NCBI GenBank assembly: GCA_934359535.1
Contig: CAKRLN010000011.1
Location: 1-17,925 of the forward strand
DNA length: 17,925 nt
Reading direction: 5' to 3'
Origin: an uncultured Lachnospiraceae bacterium
Lineage (GTDB): Bacteria > Bacillota > Clostridia > Lachnospirales > Lachnospiraceae
Of this stretch, positions 1 to 8,985 are shown one piece after another (the stretch's first letter is position 1; each line of letters opens with the position of its first letter). The position numbers and the translations under genes were made by a program. The notes under the pieces were generated by a model. It did no database searches. It was not told where the DNA came from and saw nothing but the letters and a program-made list of their open reading frames with translations.

Positions 1-285
1 TATCAGAACAATGAGCTTGCAGATACGATTGGTCTGGTGGACTTTGACAATTATGATTATATCGAGAAGTATGGAGAGAATCTGTACAACCTTGCAGCTG
101 GCGGACAGGTTACTGCTTCGGATGCAACGATTGAGCAGGGTACACTTGAGACGTCCAATGTCAATGTTGTATCAGAAATGGTCAATATGATTACAATTCA
201 GAGAGCCTATGAGGCAGGACAGAAGGTGATCACTTCGATTGATGAGACACTTGATACATCGGTAAACCAGGTAGGCAAAGTATAA
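1..285 (+). CDS. Flagellar basal-body rod protein (FlgF/FlgG family), C-terminal fragment
   Basis: Partial gene running in from the left edge in frame 1 (first codons read YQNNELADTIGLVDFDN) and ending at TAA 283-285. The 94 visible residues are the C-terminal flagellar basal-body rod domain. It includes the conserved run GTLETSNVNVVSEMVNMI followed by an IQRAYEAGQKVI-type helix, which forms the coiled coil packing rod and hook subunits together. The next gene is complete flgG, so this one is probably the FlgF proximal-rod paralogue, as such pairs are usual in Firmicutes. A GTG codon at 37 lies inside the domain and is not a real start. The product would be exported through the flagellar type III apparatus. 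FlgF and FlgG cannot be told apart from the C-terminus alone. Confidence 0.9.
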   Translation, partial: YQNNELADTIGLVDFDNYDYIEKYGENLYNLAAGGQVTASDATIEQGTLETSNVNVVSEMVNMITIQRAYEAGQKVITSIDETLDTSVNQVGKV

Positions 286-314
286 CGGATAGTTTACAAA
301 GGAGATAAAGCCTT

Positions 315-1133
315 ATGATGAGAGCATTATATACCGCGGCAACTGGAATGATCGCGGAGCAGACGAATCTGGATACGATTTCAAATAACCTGTCCAACGT
401 CAACACAACTGGATTTAAGCAGGAACGTACGGAATTTAAATCACTGCTTTATCAGACACTGAATACAAAGACAACATCAGCAAATGGCGAACAGAAGCCA
501 GTTGGTGCACAGGTAGGACTTGGAACAAGGGTTGCGGCAACAACATCACTTTATACACAGGGTACGATGAGTGATACCGAAAGTGAGACAGATTTTGCTC
601 TGGAGGGTGATGGATTTTTTGCAGTAAGAGGTATGGATGGACAGACCTATTACACAAGAAATGGAAGCTTTACCTGGAGTATTGCGGCAGATGGAAGAAC
701 AATTCTTGCCAATAAGCAGGGAAATCCGGTGCTTGACCGGAATGGCAATGAGATTGCTGTTCCAAATGGAATCAGCGCAGAAAAAATGCAGTTTGCCAAA
801 AACGGAGAGATCGGATATTACAATAATGATGATCAGTACATTTCTTTGAACCAGTATTTTGGTGTTTACCAGTTCAATAATCCTTCGGGACTTGAAAAGC
901 TGTCAGACAGTCTTCTTCAGGCAACCGCAGCCTCCGGGGCACCGCTTCAGGAAGGGACAACAGCAGGACTTACGACGAGTACGGTATGTCAGAAGAAGTT
1001 AGAGATGTCTAACGTGTCGGTTGCAGATGAGATGGTCAACATGATTGTGGCACAGAGAGCATATGAACTGAATTCAAAGGCAATCCAGACTGCGGATTCC
1101 ATGTTGGAGACTGCCAATAATCTGAAACGTTAG
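315..1133 (+). CDS. flgG: Flagellar distal rod protein FlgG
   Basis: 272 residues, close to the usual length of about 260. The N-terminus (MMRALYTAATGMIAEQTNLD then ISNNLSNVNTTGFK) is the classic basal-body rod N-domain. The C-terminus (GAPLQEG, then MSNVSVADEMVNMIVAQRAYELNSK) is the FlgG-type C-domain. The family forms the distal rod, which spans the envelope and connects to the hook. GGAG at 301-304 sits 10 bases before ATG 315; a second ATG at 318 is possible but less well spaced. It starts 29 bases after the preceding rod gene and 18 bases before the rod-binding protein gene, so the three are surely co-transcribed. The central region (about 65-195) is the variable D1 part. Confidence 0.96.
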   Translation: MMRALYTAATGMIAEQTNLDTISNNLSNVNTTGFKQERTEFKSLLYQTLNTKTTSANGEQKPVGAQVGLGTRVAATTSLYTQGTMSDTESETDFALEGDGFFAVRGMDGQTYYTRNGSFTWSIAADGRTILANKQGNPVLDRNGNEIAVPNGISAEKMQFAKNGEIGYYNNDDQYISLNQYFGVYQFNNPSGLEKLSDSLLQATAASGAPLQEGTTAGLTTSTVCQKKLEMSNVSVADEMVNMIVAQRAYELNSKAIQTADSMLETANNLKR

Positions 1134-1151
1134 TAAGGGAGGCGTAAGCAT

Positions 1152-1517
1152 ATGGATATTTCATCATTAAGCAGCGTGTCACAGCTTATGGATTCAGCAA
1201 AAAGCAGCAGCTCGGCATCTTCTGCGGACTCCTTAAGCAATTCCCTAAAAGGAATCTCAAAGGATTCTACAGAGGAAGAATTAAAATCCACTATTAAGGA
1301 TTTTGAATCTTATTTTGTGGAACAGATTTTAAAGGAAATGAAGGAAACCTTTGCAAACGATGAGGATGAGAATTCGGATTCGACCATGTCACAGTACAAG
1401 GATATGTATATGGATAATGCAATTGAAATGGTTGCGGATGAGATTGTTGATCAGGTGGGAGAGAATTATACACAGCAGTTGTATGAGGCAATGAAGCGCA
1501 ATTATAATATCGGGTAA
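1152..1517 (+). CDS. FlgJ-like rod-binding protein
   Basis: 121 residues. Residues 1-36 are a serine-rich, flexible leader. Residues 40-118 match the rod-binding domain found at the N-terminus of enteric FlgJ: an FESYFVEQILKEMKETF helix, then YKDMYMDNAIEMVADEI and a GENYTQQLYEAMKRN end. In this family the domain acts as a scaffold or cap for rod assembly. Firmicute versions, like this one, lack the C-terminal muramidase domain of gamma-proteobacterial FlgJ, so wall opening must be done by another enzyme. AGGGAGG at about 1136-1142 gives a well-spaced ribosome site for ATG 1152. It is the last gene of the flagellar cluster and is followed at once by a hairpin terminator. Confidence 0.88.
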   Translation: MDISSLSSVSQLMDSAKSSSSASSADSLSNSLKGISKDSTEEELKSTIKDFESYFVEQILKEMKETFANDEDENSDSTMSQYKDMYMDNAIEMVADEIVDQVGENYTQQLYEAMKRNYNIG

Positions 1518-1524
1518 GAAGTGG

Positions 1525-1562
1525 GAGCAGAGTATGTTTGAAAAGACGTAGTCTGCTCTTTT
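1525..1562 (+). terminator. Intrinsic terminator of the flagellar operon
   Basis: Arms GAGCAGA (1525-1531) and TCTGCTC (1552-1558) pair exactly. The inner bases extend the stem with wobble pairs and a mismatch, and a TTTT run follows at 1559-1562. It lies just after the rod-binding gene stop at 1517 and before the helicase gene, so it should separate flagellar from recD2 transcription. The T run is short, so termination may be partial. Confidence 0.7.
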
Positions 1563-1601
1563 GGCACTTCGGAAGAAAAGAGTAAAGGAAACAGATGCAG
1601 C

Positions 1602-3842
1602 TTGGAAACAATTAACGGATACATTGATCACATTATTTACCGCAATGCGGACAACGGTTATACCGTACTGGTATTGATCTATGAAGAAGAGGAAATTACC
1701 TGCGTGGGATTTTTCTCGGACATCGCGGAAGGCGAGAATATCGAGGCGAAGGGCGAGTATACCGATCACCCGACGTACGGCAGACAGTTTAAGGTTGCCT
1801 CCTTTGAGGAAAAGGCACCAGAGGATATCATGGCAATCGAGCGCTACCTTGGTTCCGGGGCGATCCGGGGAATCGGGATTGCACTTGCGGCAAGGATCGT
1901 GCGCAGGTTCAAGGAGGATACCTTCCGTATTATCGAGGAGGAACCGGAACGGCTTGCCGAGGTAAAGGGGATCAGCGAACACAAGGCAATGGAGATTGCA
2001 GATCAGGTTAATGCCAAAAAGGATTTAAGGCAGGCAATGATTTTTTTGCAGCAGTATGGCATTCATATGAATCTTGCAGTAAAGATTTATAAGACCTATG
2101 GGCAGGAGATTTACCGGATATTGAAGGAAAATCCATACCAGCTTGCAGATGATATGGAAGGTGTCGGCTTCCGGACGGCGGATGAGATCGCAGCAAAAGT
2201 TGGAATCCGGACAGATTCTGATTTCCGGATACGGAGTGGTATCCAGTATGCACTTCTTCAGGCATCCGGGGAGGGACATACCTATCTGCCGATGGAGGCG
2301 CTGACGAAGCGGACAAGCGCATTGCTTGATATTGAGCCTGAGTACATAGAGAAGCATTATATGAATCTTGCCATGGACCGCAAGATCATTATGCGTCAGG
2401 TGAAGGATACGACACAGATTTATTCGGCAGGCTTTTTCTATATGGAAGCAAACAGTGCCACAATGTTAAAGCAGTTAAATATCCGCTATGATGTATCCGA
2501 TGCGGAGATTACACAGCGGATTCATGCAATCGAGAAGCAGACGGATATTGAGCTGGACGAGCATCAGGTCGAAGCAGTGAAGGAAGCAGTCAGAAGCGGT
2601 GTGCTTGTGATTACCGGAGGACCGGGTACCGGTAAAACAACAACGATCAATACGATCATCCGTTATTTTGAGATGGAAGGGCTTGACATTTTTCTTGCGG
2701 CACCGACCGGGCGTGCGGCAAAGCGCATGAGTGAGACAACGGGCTTTGAAGCAAGAACAATCCACCGGATGCTGGAATTAAACGGTGGTGTGGAGGGCAA
2801 TGCGGGCTTTGAGCGGAATGAGAACAATCCGCTTGAGACGGATGTCATCATTATTGATGAGATGTCAATGGTGGACATCAGTATTTTTTATGCACTGCTT
2901 AAGGCGGTTGCAGCCGGAACAAGACTGATCCTTGTCGGAGATATCAATCAGCTGCCGAGTGTCGGGCCGGGAAGTGTGTTAAAGGATATTATTGATTCGC
3001 AGCAGTTCAACACGGTTATGCTGACAAAGATTTTCCGTCAGGCAAGCACCTCAGATATTATTGTCAATGCACATAAGATCAACCGTGGAGAAGAGGTTTC
3101 GCTTGATAATAAGAGCATGGATTTTTTTTTCCTGAAACGCTATGATGCGGATAAGATCATCAATGTTACATTACAGCTGATTCTGCAAAAACTGCCGAAG
3201 TTTGTAGATGCATCGGAATACGACATCCAGGTATTAACGCCGATGCGCAAGGGACTGCTCGGAGTGGAGCGGTTAAACGGTATTTTGCAGCAGTATGTCA
3301 ATCCGCCAGATAAGACTAAAACGGAAAAGGAATATAATGGTACGATTTTCCGTGAGGGCGATAAAGTGATGCAGATGAAAAACAACTATCAGCTGGAATG
3401 GGAAATCCGGAGCAAATACGGGCTTTCGATTGAGAAGGGAACCGGGATTTTTAACGGGGATATGGGAATTATCCAGCAGATCAATGAATTCGCTGAGACG
3501 ATGACCATTGCCTTTGATGAAAACCGTATGGTTGAGTATTCGTTTAAGCTTTTAGATGAGTTAGAGCTTGCATATGCGATCACAATCCATAAATCCCAGG
3601 GCTCAGAATACCCGGCAGTTGTGATTCCGCTTCTTACCGGTCCGCGTATGCTGTTAAACCGGAATCTTTTATATACCGCGGTTACGAGGGCAAAAAAGTG
3701 TGTTACGCTTGTCGGTAATGATGAGACATTTGAAATGATGATACAAAATACTGCAGAGCTGAAGCGCTACAGTGGTTTACGCGACCGGCTTTTAGAGAGT
3801 CAGGATGCAGAAGAAGCCGGAGAAGAAAGGAACGAAAATTAA
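1602..3842 (+). CDS. recD2: ATP-dependent DNA helicase RecD2 (SF1B family)
   Basis: 746 residues, typical of RecD2, the RecBCD-independent 5'-3' helicase of Firmicutes involved in DNA repair and replication-fork processing. In order: an N-terminal OB-like domain (1-75), a helix-hairpin-helix region (about 76-200, with GSGAIRGIGIALA and GVGFRTADEIA), Walker A GGPGTGKTT (339-347), Walker B DEMSMVD (419-425), GDINQLPSVGPGS motif III (446-458), TPMRKGLLG (546-554), a THKSQGSE-type motif (661-668, reading TIHKSQGS) and YTAVTRAKK (691-699). The start is TTG at 1602: it gives the family N-terminus METINGYIDHI, and no ATG or GTG lies in frame upstream after the last gene. The ribosome site is weak (AAAGGA 1584-1589). 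The stop overlaps the next gene by one base (TAATG). Confidence 0.95.
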   Translation: METINGYIDHIIYRNADNGYTVLVLIYEEEEITCVGFFSDIAEGENIEAKGEYTDHPTYGRQFKVASFEEKAPEDIMAIERYLGSGAIRGIGIALAARIVRRFKEDTFRIIEEEPERLAEVKGISEHKAMEIADQVNAKKDLRQAMIFLQQYGIHMNLAVKIYKTYGQEIYRILKENPYQLADDMEGVGFRTADEIAAKVGIRTDSDFRIRSGIQYALLQASGEGHTYLPMEALTKRTSALLDIEPEYIEKHYMNLAMDRKIIMRQVKDTTQIYSAGFFYMEANSATMLKQLNIRYDVSDAEITQRIHAIEKQTDIELDEHQVEAVKEAVRSGVLVITGGPGTGKTTTINTIIRYFEMEGLDIFLAAPTGRAAKRMSETTGFEARTIHRMLELNGGVEGNAGFERNENNPLETDVIIIDEMSMVDISIFYALLKAVAAGTRLILVGDINQLPSVGPGSVLKDIIDSQQFNTVMLTKIFRQASTSDIIVNAHKINRGEEVSLDNKSMDFFFLKRYDADKIINVTLQLILQKLPKFVDASEYDIQVLTPMRKGLLGVERLNGILQQYVNPPDKTKTEKEYNGTIFREGDKVMQMKNNYQLEWEIRSKYGLSIEKGTGIFNGDMGIIQQINEFAETMTIAFDENRMVEYSFKLLDELELAYAITIHKSQGSEYPAVVIPLLTGPRMLLNRNLLYTAVTRAKKCVTLVGNDETFEMMIQNTAELKRYSGLRDRLLESQDAEEAGEERNEN

Positions 3843-4420
3843 TGGAAACAAGAATGTTATATGAAAACGAGGTGCCACAGGCAGCAAAGACGGCACGCGG
3901 GATTTTTGACCACTGCATGAGAGAGCAGATCAAAGATGCGCAGGTAGTCCGTCTGACCGAACAGTACTTAGAGCCGGAGAACCTGATTGTGATGATGCGC
4001 AAGGCAGAGCTGTTTCTGTGGGGAACCTTTGAAAACGGGGAACTGATCGCGGTCGGTGGACTCCAGCAGGAGGGACATATTACGATGTTATATGTCTATC
4101 CATATTTCCAGCGGCTTGGAATTGCACGTTTTATTGTAGGCAAAATGAAAGAATATGCAAAGAACCGCTTAAACCGTGACCGGATAACCGTCAATGCCAT
4201 GCCAGTGCAGGCAGCCGCATATTTTGAACGGCTTGGATTTAAACGTCTGAAGGACAACGTGGATGCAGAGGCTCCCTATGTTACACTCTGGTCTTACACA
4301 ACAGAAGAGACCGTGTATCCGGTAAAATCCATTCCGGAGCGGACGGTGATTAAAATTGTATGCGGGTTTCTTGCTGCAATATTTTTTGTGGCAGTGGTAT
4401 TTATACTGACGTATTTTTAG
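3842..4420 (+). CDS. GNAT-family N-acetyltransferase with C-terminal membrane anchor
   Basis: 192 residues. Residues 45-150 form a GNAT fold: a beta strand GELIAVGGL, then ITMLYVYPYFQRLGIARFIV with the acetyl-CoA pyrophosphate loop Q90-R91-L92-G93-I94-A95, and the late motif AAAYFERLGFKRL (124-136). The substrate cannot be read from sequence. Residues 168-192 are a hydrophobic helix (IVCGFLAAIFFVAVVFILTYF) reaching the last residue, predicting a tail-anchored enzyme with its catalytic domain in the cytoplasm. That is uncommon among GNAT proteins. ATG overlaps the recD2 stop by one base, so translation is probably coupled and expression follows the helicase. A functional link with RecD2 is not implied by the sequence. 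No terminator follows directly; the carA leader begins. Confidence 0.85.
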   Translation: METRMLYENEVPQAAKTARGIFDHCMREQIKDAQVVRLTEQYLEPENLIVMMRKAELFLWGTFENGELIAVGGLQQEGHITMLYVYPYFQRLGIARFIVGKMKEYAKNRLNRDRITVNAMPVQAAAYFERLGFKRLKDNVDAEAPYVTLWSYTTEETVYPVKSIPERTVIKIVCGFLAAIFFVAVVFILTYF

Positions 4421-4644
4421 ACGGCATGAACAACATGCATAAAACATTTTGGAAAATGTATAAAATCTCGGCACTTTTATTCTGCTAAAAAGGTTGAAAA
4501 AAGTGCCCTGATATGATAAACTTTTTACAATTTAGGCAGATACTGTGCGATACGCATACCACAGGCATTCTGAAGAAACATACCAGGCAAAAAAGAGCTT
4601 TCCCTCTTTTTTTTTGCCAAAATGAAGAAAGGGCAAGGTGAAAC
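4421..4644 (+). promoter_or_regulatory. carAB leader with three inverted repeats; possible attenuator
   Basis: 224-base gap before carA. It holds ACATTTT-GG-AAAATGT (4444-4459), a 9-bp inverted repeat GGCACTTTT/AAAAGTGCC (4470-4478 and 4499-4507), and a hairpin GGCAAAAAAGAG-(6 nt)-CTC-T9-GCC (4586-4618) whose 3' arm is a T9 run, resembling a weak intrinsic terminator 27 bases before carA. A leader like this could attenuate carAB in response to pyrimidines or arginine. I see no PyrR-type anti-antiterminator consensus and no well-formed sigma-70 promoter, so the mechanism is a guess. The second repeat could instead end transcription of the acetyltransferase, but it lacks a following T tract. 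Confidence 0.45.
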
Positions 4645-5715
4645 ATGAAAGCATTTTTAATACTCGAAGATGGAAATGTATTTACAGGAACGAGCATTGG
4701 TTCCACCAGAGAAGTCATCAGCGAGATCGTATTCAACACTTCAATGACAGGTTATCTTGAAGTGCTTACTGACCCGTCTTATGCAGGACAGGCAGTTGTG
4801 ATGACGTATCCTCTGATCGGAAATTACGGAATTACTCCGGATCAGGAGTCGAACAGACCGTGGCCGGACGGCTATATTGTAAGAGAGCTGTCACGTATGC
4901 CAAGTAACTTCCGCTGCGAAGGAACGATTCAGGATTATCTTGTAAAATATGACATCCCAGGGATTGCCGGAATTGATACCCGGGCGCTCACAAAGATCCT
5001 TCGTGAGAAAGGAACCATGAATGGAATGATCACAACCAATGAGAATTACAATTTAGATGAGATCATCCCGAAGCTTAAAGCATACACAACAGGAAATGTT
5101 GTAGACAAGGTTACCTGTGAAAGTGAGAGAGTATTAAAAGGCACTGGAAAAAGGGTTGCATTGCTTGATTTTGGTGCAAAAAACAATATTGCCCAGTCAT
5201 TAAACAAACGTGGATGTGAGGTGACCATTTATCCGGCACATACATCCGCAGAAACAATTCTTGCATCAAATCCAGATGGAATTATGTTAAGTAACGGCCC
5301 TGGAGATCCAAAGGAGTGTACCGAGATTATCAAAGAGATCAAAAAGCTCTATGAGTCTGATACCCCAATCTTTGCAATCTGTCTTGGACATCAGCTGATG
5401 GCACTTGCAACAGGTGCAGATACACACAAAATGAAATATGGACACCGCGGTGGCAATCATCCGGTTAAGGATCTTAAGACCAACCGTGTATATATTTCAT
5501 CCCAGAACCATGGCTATGTCGTTGATACAGATACGTTAGATCCTGCAGTTGCAAAGCCAGCATTCGTCAATGTAAGTGATGGAACGAACGAGGGACTTGA
5601 GTATATCGGAAAGAATATCTTTACCGTACAGTTCCATCCGGAAGCATGTCCTGGACCACAGGATTCATCTTACCTTTTTGACCGGTTTATCGATATGATG
5701 GGAGGAAAACAGTAA
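4645..5715 (+). CDS. carA: Carbamoyl phosphate synthase small (glutaminase) subunit
   Basis: 356 residues, the normal length. CarA hydrolyses glutamine and channels ammonia to CarB for carbamoyl phosphate, which feeds pyrimidine and arginine synthesis. Residues 1-150 are the CPSase small-chain domain (LEDGNVFTG, FNTSMTGYLEVLTDPSYAGQ, GIDTRALT). Residues 168-350 are a class I glutamine amidotransferase: oxyanion loop LSNGPGDP (215-222), nucleophile Cys246 in AICLGHQ, and His331 and Glu333 in FHPEACPGPQ. All catalytic residues are present. GGGCAAGGTGAAAC precedes ATG 4645, giving an AAGG-type ribosome site. Its stop overlaps the carB start by one base (TAATG), which suits 1:1 subunit synthesis. 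Confidence 0.98.
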   Translation: MKAFLILEDGNVFTGTSIGSTREVISEIVFNTSMTGYLEVLTDPSYAGQAVVMTYPLIGNYGITPDQESNRPWPDGYIVRELSRMPSNFRCEGTIQDYLVKYDIPGIAGIDTRALTKILREKGTMNGMITTNENYNLDEIIPKLKAYTTGNVVDKVTCESERVLKGTGKRVALLDFGAKNNIAQSLNKRGCEVTIYPAHTSAETILASNPDGIMLSNGPGDPKECTEIIKEIKKLYESDTPIFAICLGHQLMALATGADTHKMKYGHRGGNHPVKDLKTNRVYISSQNHGYVVDTDTLDPAVAKPAFVNVSDGTNEGLEYIGKNIFTVQFHPEACPGPQDSSYLFDRFIDMMGGKQ

Positions 5716-8700
5716 TGCCAAGAAATCATGACATCAAAAAAGTATTAGTAATTGGTTCTGGTCCAATCGTCATTGGACAGGCTGCCGAGTTTGACTATGC
5801 CGGAACCCAGGCATGCCGTTCCTTAAAAGAGGAAGGCGTTGAGGTATGTCTTGTCAACTCGAACCCTGCAACGATCATGACCGACAAGGAGATTGCAGAC
5901 CAGGTATATATTGAGCCATTAACTGCAAGTGTTTTAGAAGAGATCATTTTAAAGGAAAAACCGGATAGTATCCTTCCAACCTTAGGAGGACAGGCTGGAT
6001 TAAACCTTGGTATGGAGCTTGCTGAGAGCGGATTTTTAGAGAAGCACGGTGTGAAGTTAATCGGAACAACGGCAGAGACCATCTTTAAGGCTGAGGACCG
6101 TCAGGCATTCAAGGATACCATGGAAAAAATCGGTGAGCCATGTGCCGCATCCCAGGTCGTAAAAAACGTTGAGGATGGTATTAAGTTCACCAACACCATC
6201 GGTTATCCGGTTGTACTCCGCCCTGCATTTACATTAGGAGGAAGCGGCGGTGGAATCGCACACAACGAACAGGAGTTAGTTGACATTTTATCGAACGGAC
6301 TCCGCTTAAGCCGTGTCGGTGAAGTTCTTGTTGAGCGCTGTATCGCAGGCTGGAAAGAGGTCGAATACGAAGTAATGCGTGATGCGAACGGCAACTGTAT
6401 TACTGTATGTAACATGGAGAACATTGATCCGGTTGGTGTCCATACCGGAGACTCCATCGTAGTAGCACCTTCCCAGACACTCGGTGATAAAGAATATCAG
6501 ATGCTTCGAAGCTCTGCACTGAATATTATCAACGAATTACAGATTACCGGAGGCTGTAACGTACAGTATGCATTAAACCCGGATTCCTTTGAATACTGTG
6601 TTATTGAGGTAAACCCGCGTGTATCCCGTTCTTCTGCACTTGCATCGAAAGCAACCGGATATCCGATCGCAAAGGTAACAGCGAAGATCGCCCTTGGATA
6701 TACACTGGATGAAATCAAAAATGCGATCACACAGAAGACCTATGCAAGCTTTGAGCCAATGCTTGACTACTGCGTTGTTAAGATTCCAAGACTTCCGTTT
6801 GACAAATTCTTAACGGCAAAGAGAACACTGACCACACAGATGAAGGCAACCGGTGAGGTTATGAGTATCTGTGATAACTTTGAAGGTGCCCTGATGAAAG
6901 CGATCCGCTCCTTAGAGCAGCATGTAGACTGCCTGCGCTCCTATGACTTTACCGGGCTTACCGATGAAGAGCTGGATGCACAGCTTCATGTTGTCGATGA
7001 CCGCCGTATCTGGGTGATTGCAGAGGCGATCCGCCGTGGTGTAAGCTATGACCATATTTTTGAGATCACAAAGATCGACCGCTGGTTTATTGATAAGATT
7101 GCAATTCTGGTTGAGATGGAGGCGCGTCTTGAGACAGAAGAGCTTACCGTTGATCTGTTAAAAGAAGCAAAACGTATCGAATTCCCGGATACCGTGATCG
7201 CGCGTCTGACTGGAAAGACCGAGGAAGAGATCCGTGATATGCGTTACGCAAACGGAATCGTAGCAGCCTACAAGATGGTTGATACCTGTGCAGCAGAGTT
7301 CGCAGCAGAGACACCATATTACTACTCCGTATATGGAAGCGAGAATGAGGCAGCAGAGACAAAGCCGGAGAAAAAGGTTCTCGTACTTGGTTCCGGCCCA
7401 ATTCGTATCGGACAGGGTATCGAGTTTGACTTCTGTTCTGTACATTGTACCTGGGCATTTGCAAAGGAAGGCTGGGAGACAGTTATCGTAAACAACAACC
7501 CGGAGACGGTATCAACCGACTTTGATATCGCAGACAAGCTTTATTTTGAGCCTCTTACCGCAGAGGATGTGGAAAGTATTGTAAATATTGAAAAGCCGGA
7601 TGGAGCAGTTGTACAGTTTGGTGGACAGACTGCGATCAAGCTGACTGAGGCACTGATGAAAATGGGTGTCAAGATCCTTGGAACAAAGGCTGAGGATGTC
7701 GATGCAGCAGAGGACCGTGAGTTATTCGATGATATCCTTGAGCAGACTGGAATTCCGAGAGCAGCAGGTGGAACCGTATTTACCGCAGAGGAAGCAAAAG
7801 AGGTTGCAAACCGTCTTGGCTATCCGGTGCTTGTCAGACCTTCCTACGTACTCGGCGGACAGGGCATGAAAATCGCCTTTAACGATGAGGAGATTGAGGA
7901 ATTCATCGGAATCATCAACCGTATTGCACAGGATCACCCGATTCTTGTTGACAAATATTTACAGGGTAAGGAGATTGAGGTCGATGCCGTATGTGACGGA
8001 ACCGACATTCTGATCCCTGGTATCATGGAGCATATTGAACGTACCGGTGTTCATTCCGGAGATAGTATTTCGGTATATCCGGCACCAACGATCAGTGACC
8101 ATGTAAAGGAAACAATCGTAGAATATACGAAGCGTCTTGCAAGAGCACTTCATGTTGTCGGACTGATCAACATCCAGTTTATTGCAATGAACGAAGAAGT
8201 ATATGTTATCGAGGTAAATCCACGTTCTTCCAGAACGGTTCCATATATCAGCAAGGTGACCGGAATCCCGATTGTAGACCTTGCTACCAAGGTAATCATT
8301 GGAAACACAATCAAAGGACTTGGCTATGAGCCGGGACTTGCACCGGTTGCAGATTACATTGCGATCAAGATGCCAGTATTCTCCTTCGAGAAGCTGCGCG
8401 GAGCCGAGATCAGCCTTGGACCAGAGATGAAATCAACCGGAGAATGTCTTGGTATTGCAAAGACCTTCAACGAAGCCTTATACAAAGCATTCCTTGGTGC
8501 TGGTGTGACACTGCCGAAATACAAGCAGATGATCATGACGGTAAAGGATGCAGACAAAGAGGAATCGGTAGGAGTTGCAAAGCGTTTTGAAGCACTCGGT
8601 TACAAGATCTATGCGACAAGAAGCACTGCAAAATACTTACAGGAGCATGGTGTTCATGCGCTCCGTGTCAATAAGATCAGCCAGGAGTCTCCAAATGTGA

Positions 8701-8921
8701 TGGATCTGATTCTTGGACATAAGATTGATCTTGTTATTGATACCCCGACACAGGGAAATGGTGATAAGTCAAGAGATGGCTTTTTGATCCGCCGTAATGC
8801 GATCGAGACGGGTGTGTATTGTATTACATCACTTGATACAGCAAATGCACTTGCACGTTCCCTTGAGACAGCAGATGGTAAGCTGACACCAGTTGACATT
8901 GCTACTGTTAAAAACATGTAA
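5715..8921 (+). CDS. carB: Carbamoyl phosphate synthase large subunit
   Basis: 1068 residues, full length. CarB makes carbamoyl phosphate from bicarbonate, ammonia and two ATP in a heterodimer with CarA. The two homologous halves are clear: the first begins KKVLVIGSGPIVIGQAAEFD (8-27), the second KKVLVLGSGPIRIGQGIEFD (553-572). Each has an ATP-grasp site, with metal-binding EVNPR at 298-302 in the carboxyphosphate half and at 833-837 in the carbamoyl-phosphate half. The region between them (about 400-550) is the oligomerisation domain. Residues from about 935 on form the MGS-like allosteric domain (VGVAKRFEALGYKIYAT), where UMP inhibits or ornithine activates in studied enzymes. Nothing is missing. 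A strong terminator follows 10 bases after the stop. Confidence 0.98.
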   Translation: MPRNHDIKKVLVIGSGPIVIGQAAEFDYAGTQACRSLKEEGVEVCLVNSNPATIMTDKEIADQVYIEPLTASVLEEIILKEKPDSILPTLGGQAGLNLGMELAESGFLEKHGVKLIGTTAETIFKAEDRQAFKDTMEKIGEPCAASQVVKNVEDGIKFTNTIGYPVVLRPAFTLGGSGGGIAHNEQELVDILSNGLRLSRVGEVLVERCIAGWKEVEYEVMRDANGNCITVCNMENIDPVGVHTGDSIVVAPSQTLGDKEYQMLRSSALNIINELQITGGCNVQYALNPDSFEYCVIEVNPRVSRSSALASKATGYPIAKVTAKIALGYTLDEIKNAITQKTYASFEPMLDYCVVKIPRLPFDKFLTAKRTLTTQMKATGEVMSICDNFEGALMKAIRSLEQHVDCLRSYDFTGLTDEELDAQLHVVDDRRIWVIAEAIRRGVSYDHIFEITKIDRWFIDKIAILVEMEARLETEELTVDLLKEAKRIEFPDTVIARLTGKTEEEIRDMRYANGIVAAYKMVDTCAAEFAAETPYYYSVYGSENEAAETKPEKKVLVLGSGPIRIGQGIEFDFCSVHCTWAFAKEGWETVIVNNNPETVSTDFDIADKLYFEPLTAEDVESIVNIEKPDGAVVQFGGQTAIKLTEALMKMGVKILGTKAEDVDAAEDRELFDDILEQTGIPRAAGGTVFTAEEAKEVANRLGYPVLVRPSYVLGGQGMKIAFNDEEIEEFIGIINRIAQDHPILVDKYLQGKEIEVDAVCDGTDILIPGIMEHIERTGVHSGDSISVYPAPTISDHVKETIVEYTKRLARALHVVGLINIQFIAMNEEVYVIEVNPRSSRTVPYISKVTGIPIVDLATKVIIGNTIKGLGYEPGLAPVADYIAIKMPVFSFEKLRGAEISLGPEMKSTGECLGIAKTFNEALYKAFLGAGVTLPKYKQMIMTVKDADKEESVGVAKRFEALGYKIYATRSTAKYLQEHGVHALRVNKISQESPNVMDLILGHKIDLVIDTPTQGNGDKSRDGFLIRRNAIETGVYCITSLDTANALARSLETADGKLTPVDIATVKNM

Positions 8922-8930
8922 TAAAAAAAA

Positions 8931-8969
8931 TCCCTTTTTCCATATCATTATGGAGAAAGGGGTTTTTTT
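8931..8969. terminator. Bidirectional intrinsic terminator between carB and the HD-GYP-like gene
   Basis: A long stem CCCTTTTTCCATA / TATGGAGAAAGGG (about 8932-8961) with a 4-base loop and one mismatch, flanked by a T7 run after it (8963-8969) and an A8 run before it (8923-8930). It can therefore end carAB transcription on + and transcription of the convergent gene (stop at 8986) on -. Confidence 0.92.
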
Positions 8970-8985
8970 AGCTGCATATAAGGTT

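Noticed and set aside
1389..1982. 197-codon - strand frame opposite the rod-binding and recD2 genes
   Set aside because: It lies antisense to two well-supported genes, crosses the terminator, and has no recognisable domain.
4426..4488. 20-codon frame (starting MNNMHKTFWK) in the carA leader as a possible attenuation leader peptide
   Set aside because: No ribosome site precedes it and its codons are not enriched for a regulatory amino acid; it overlaps the inverted repeats by chance.
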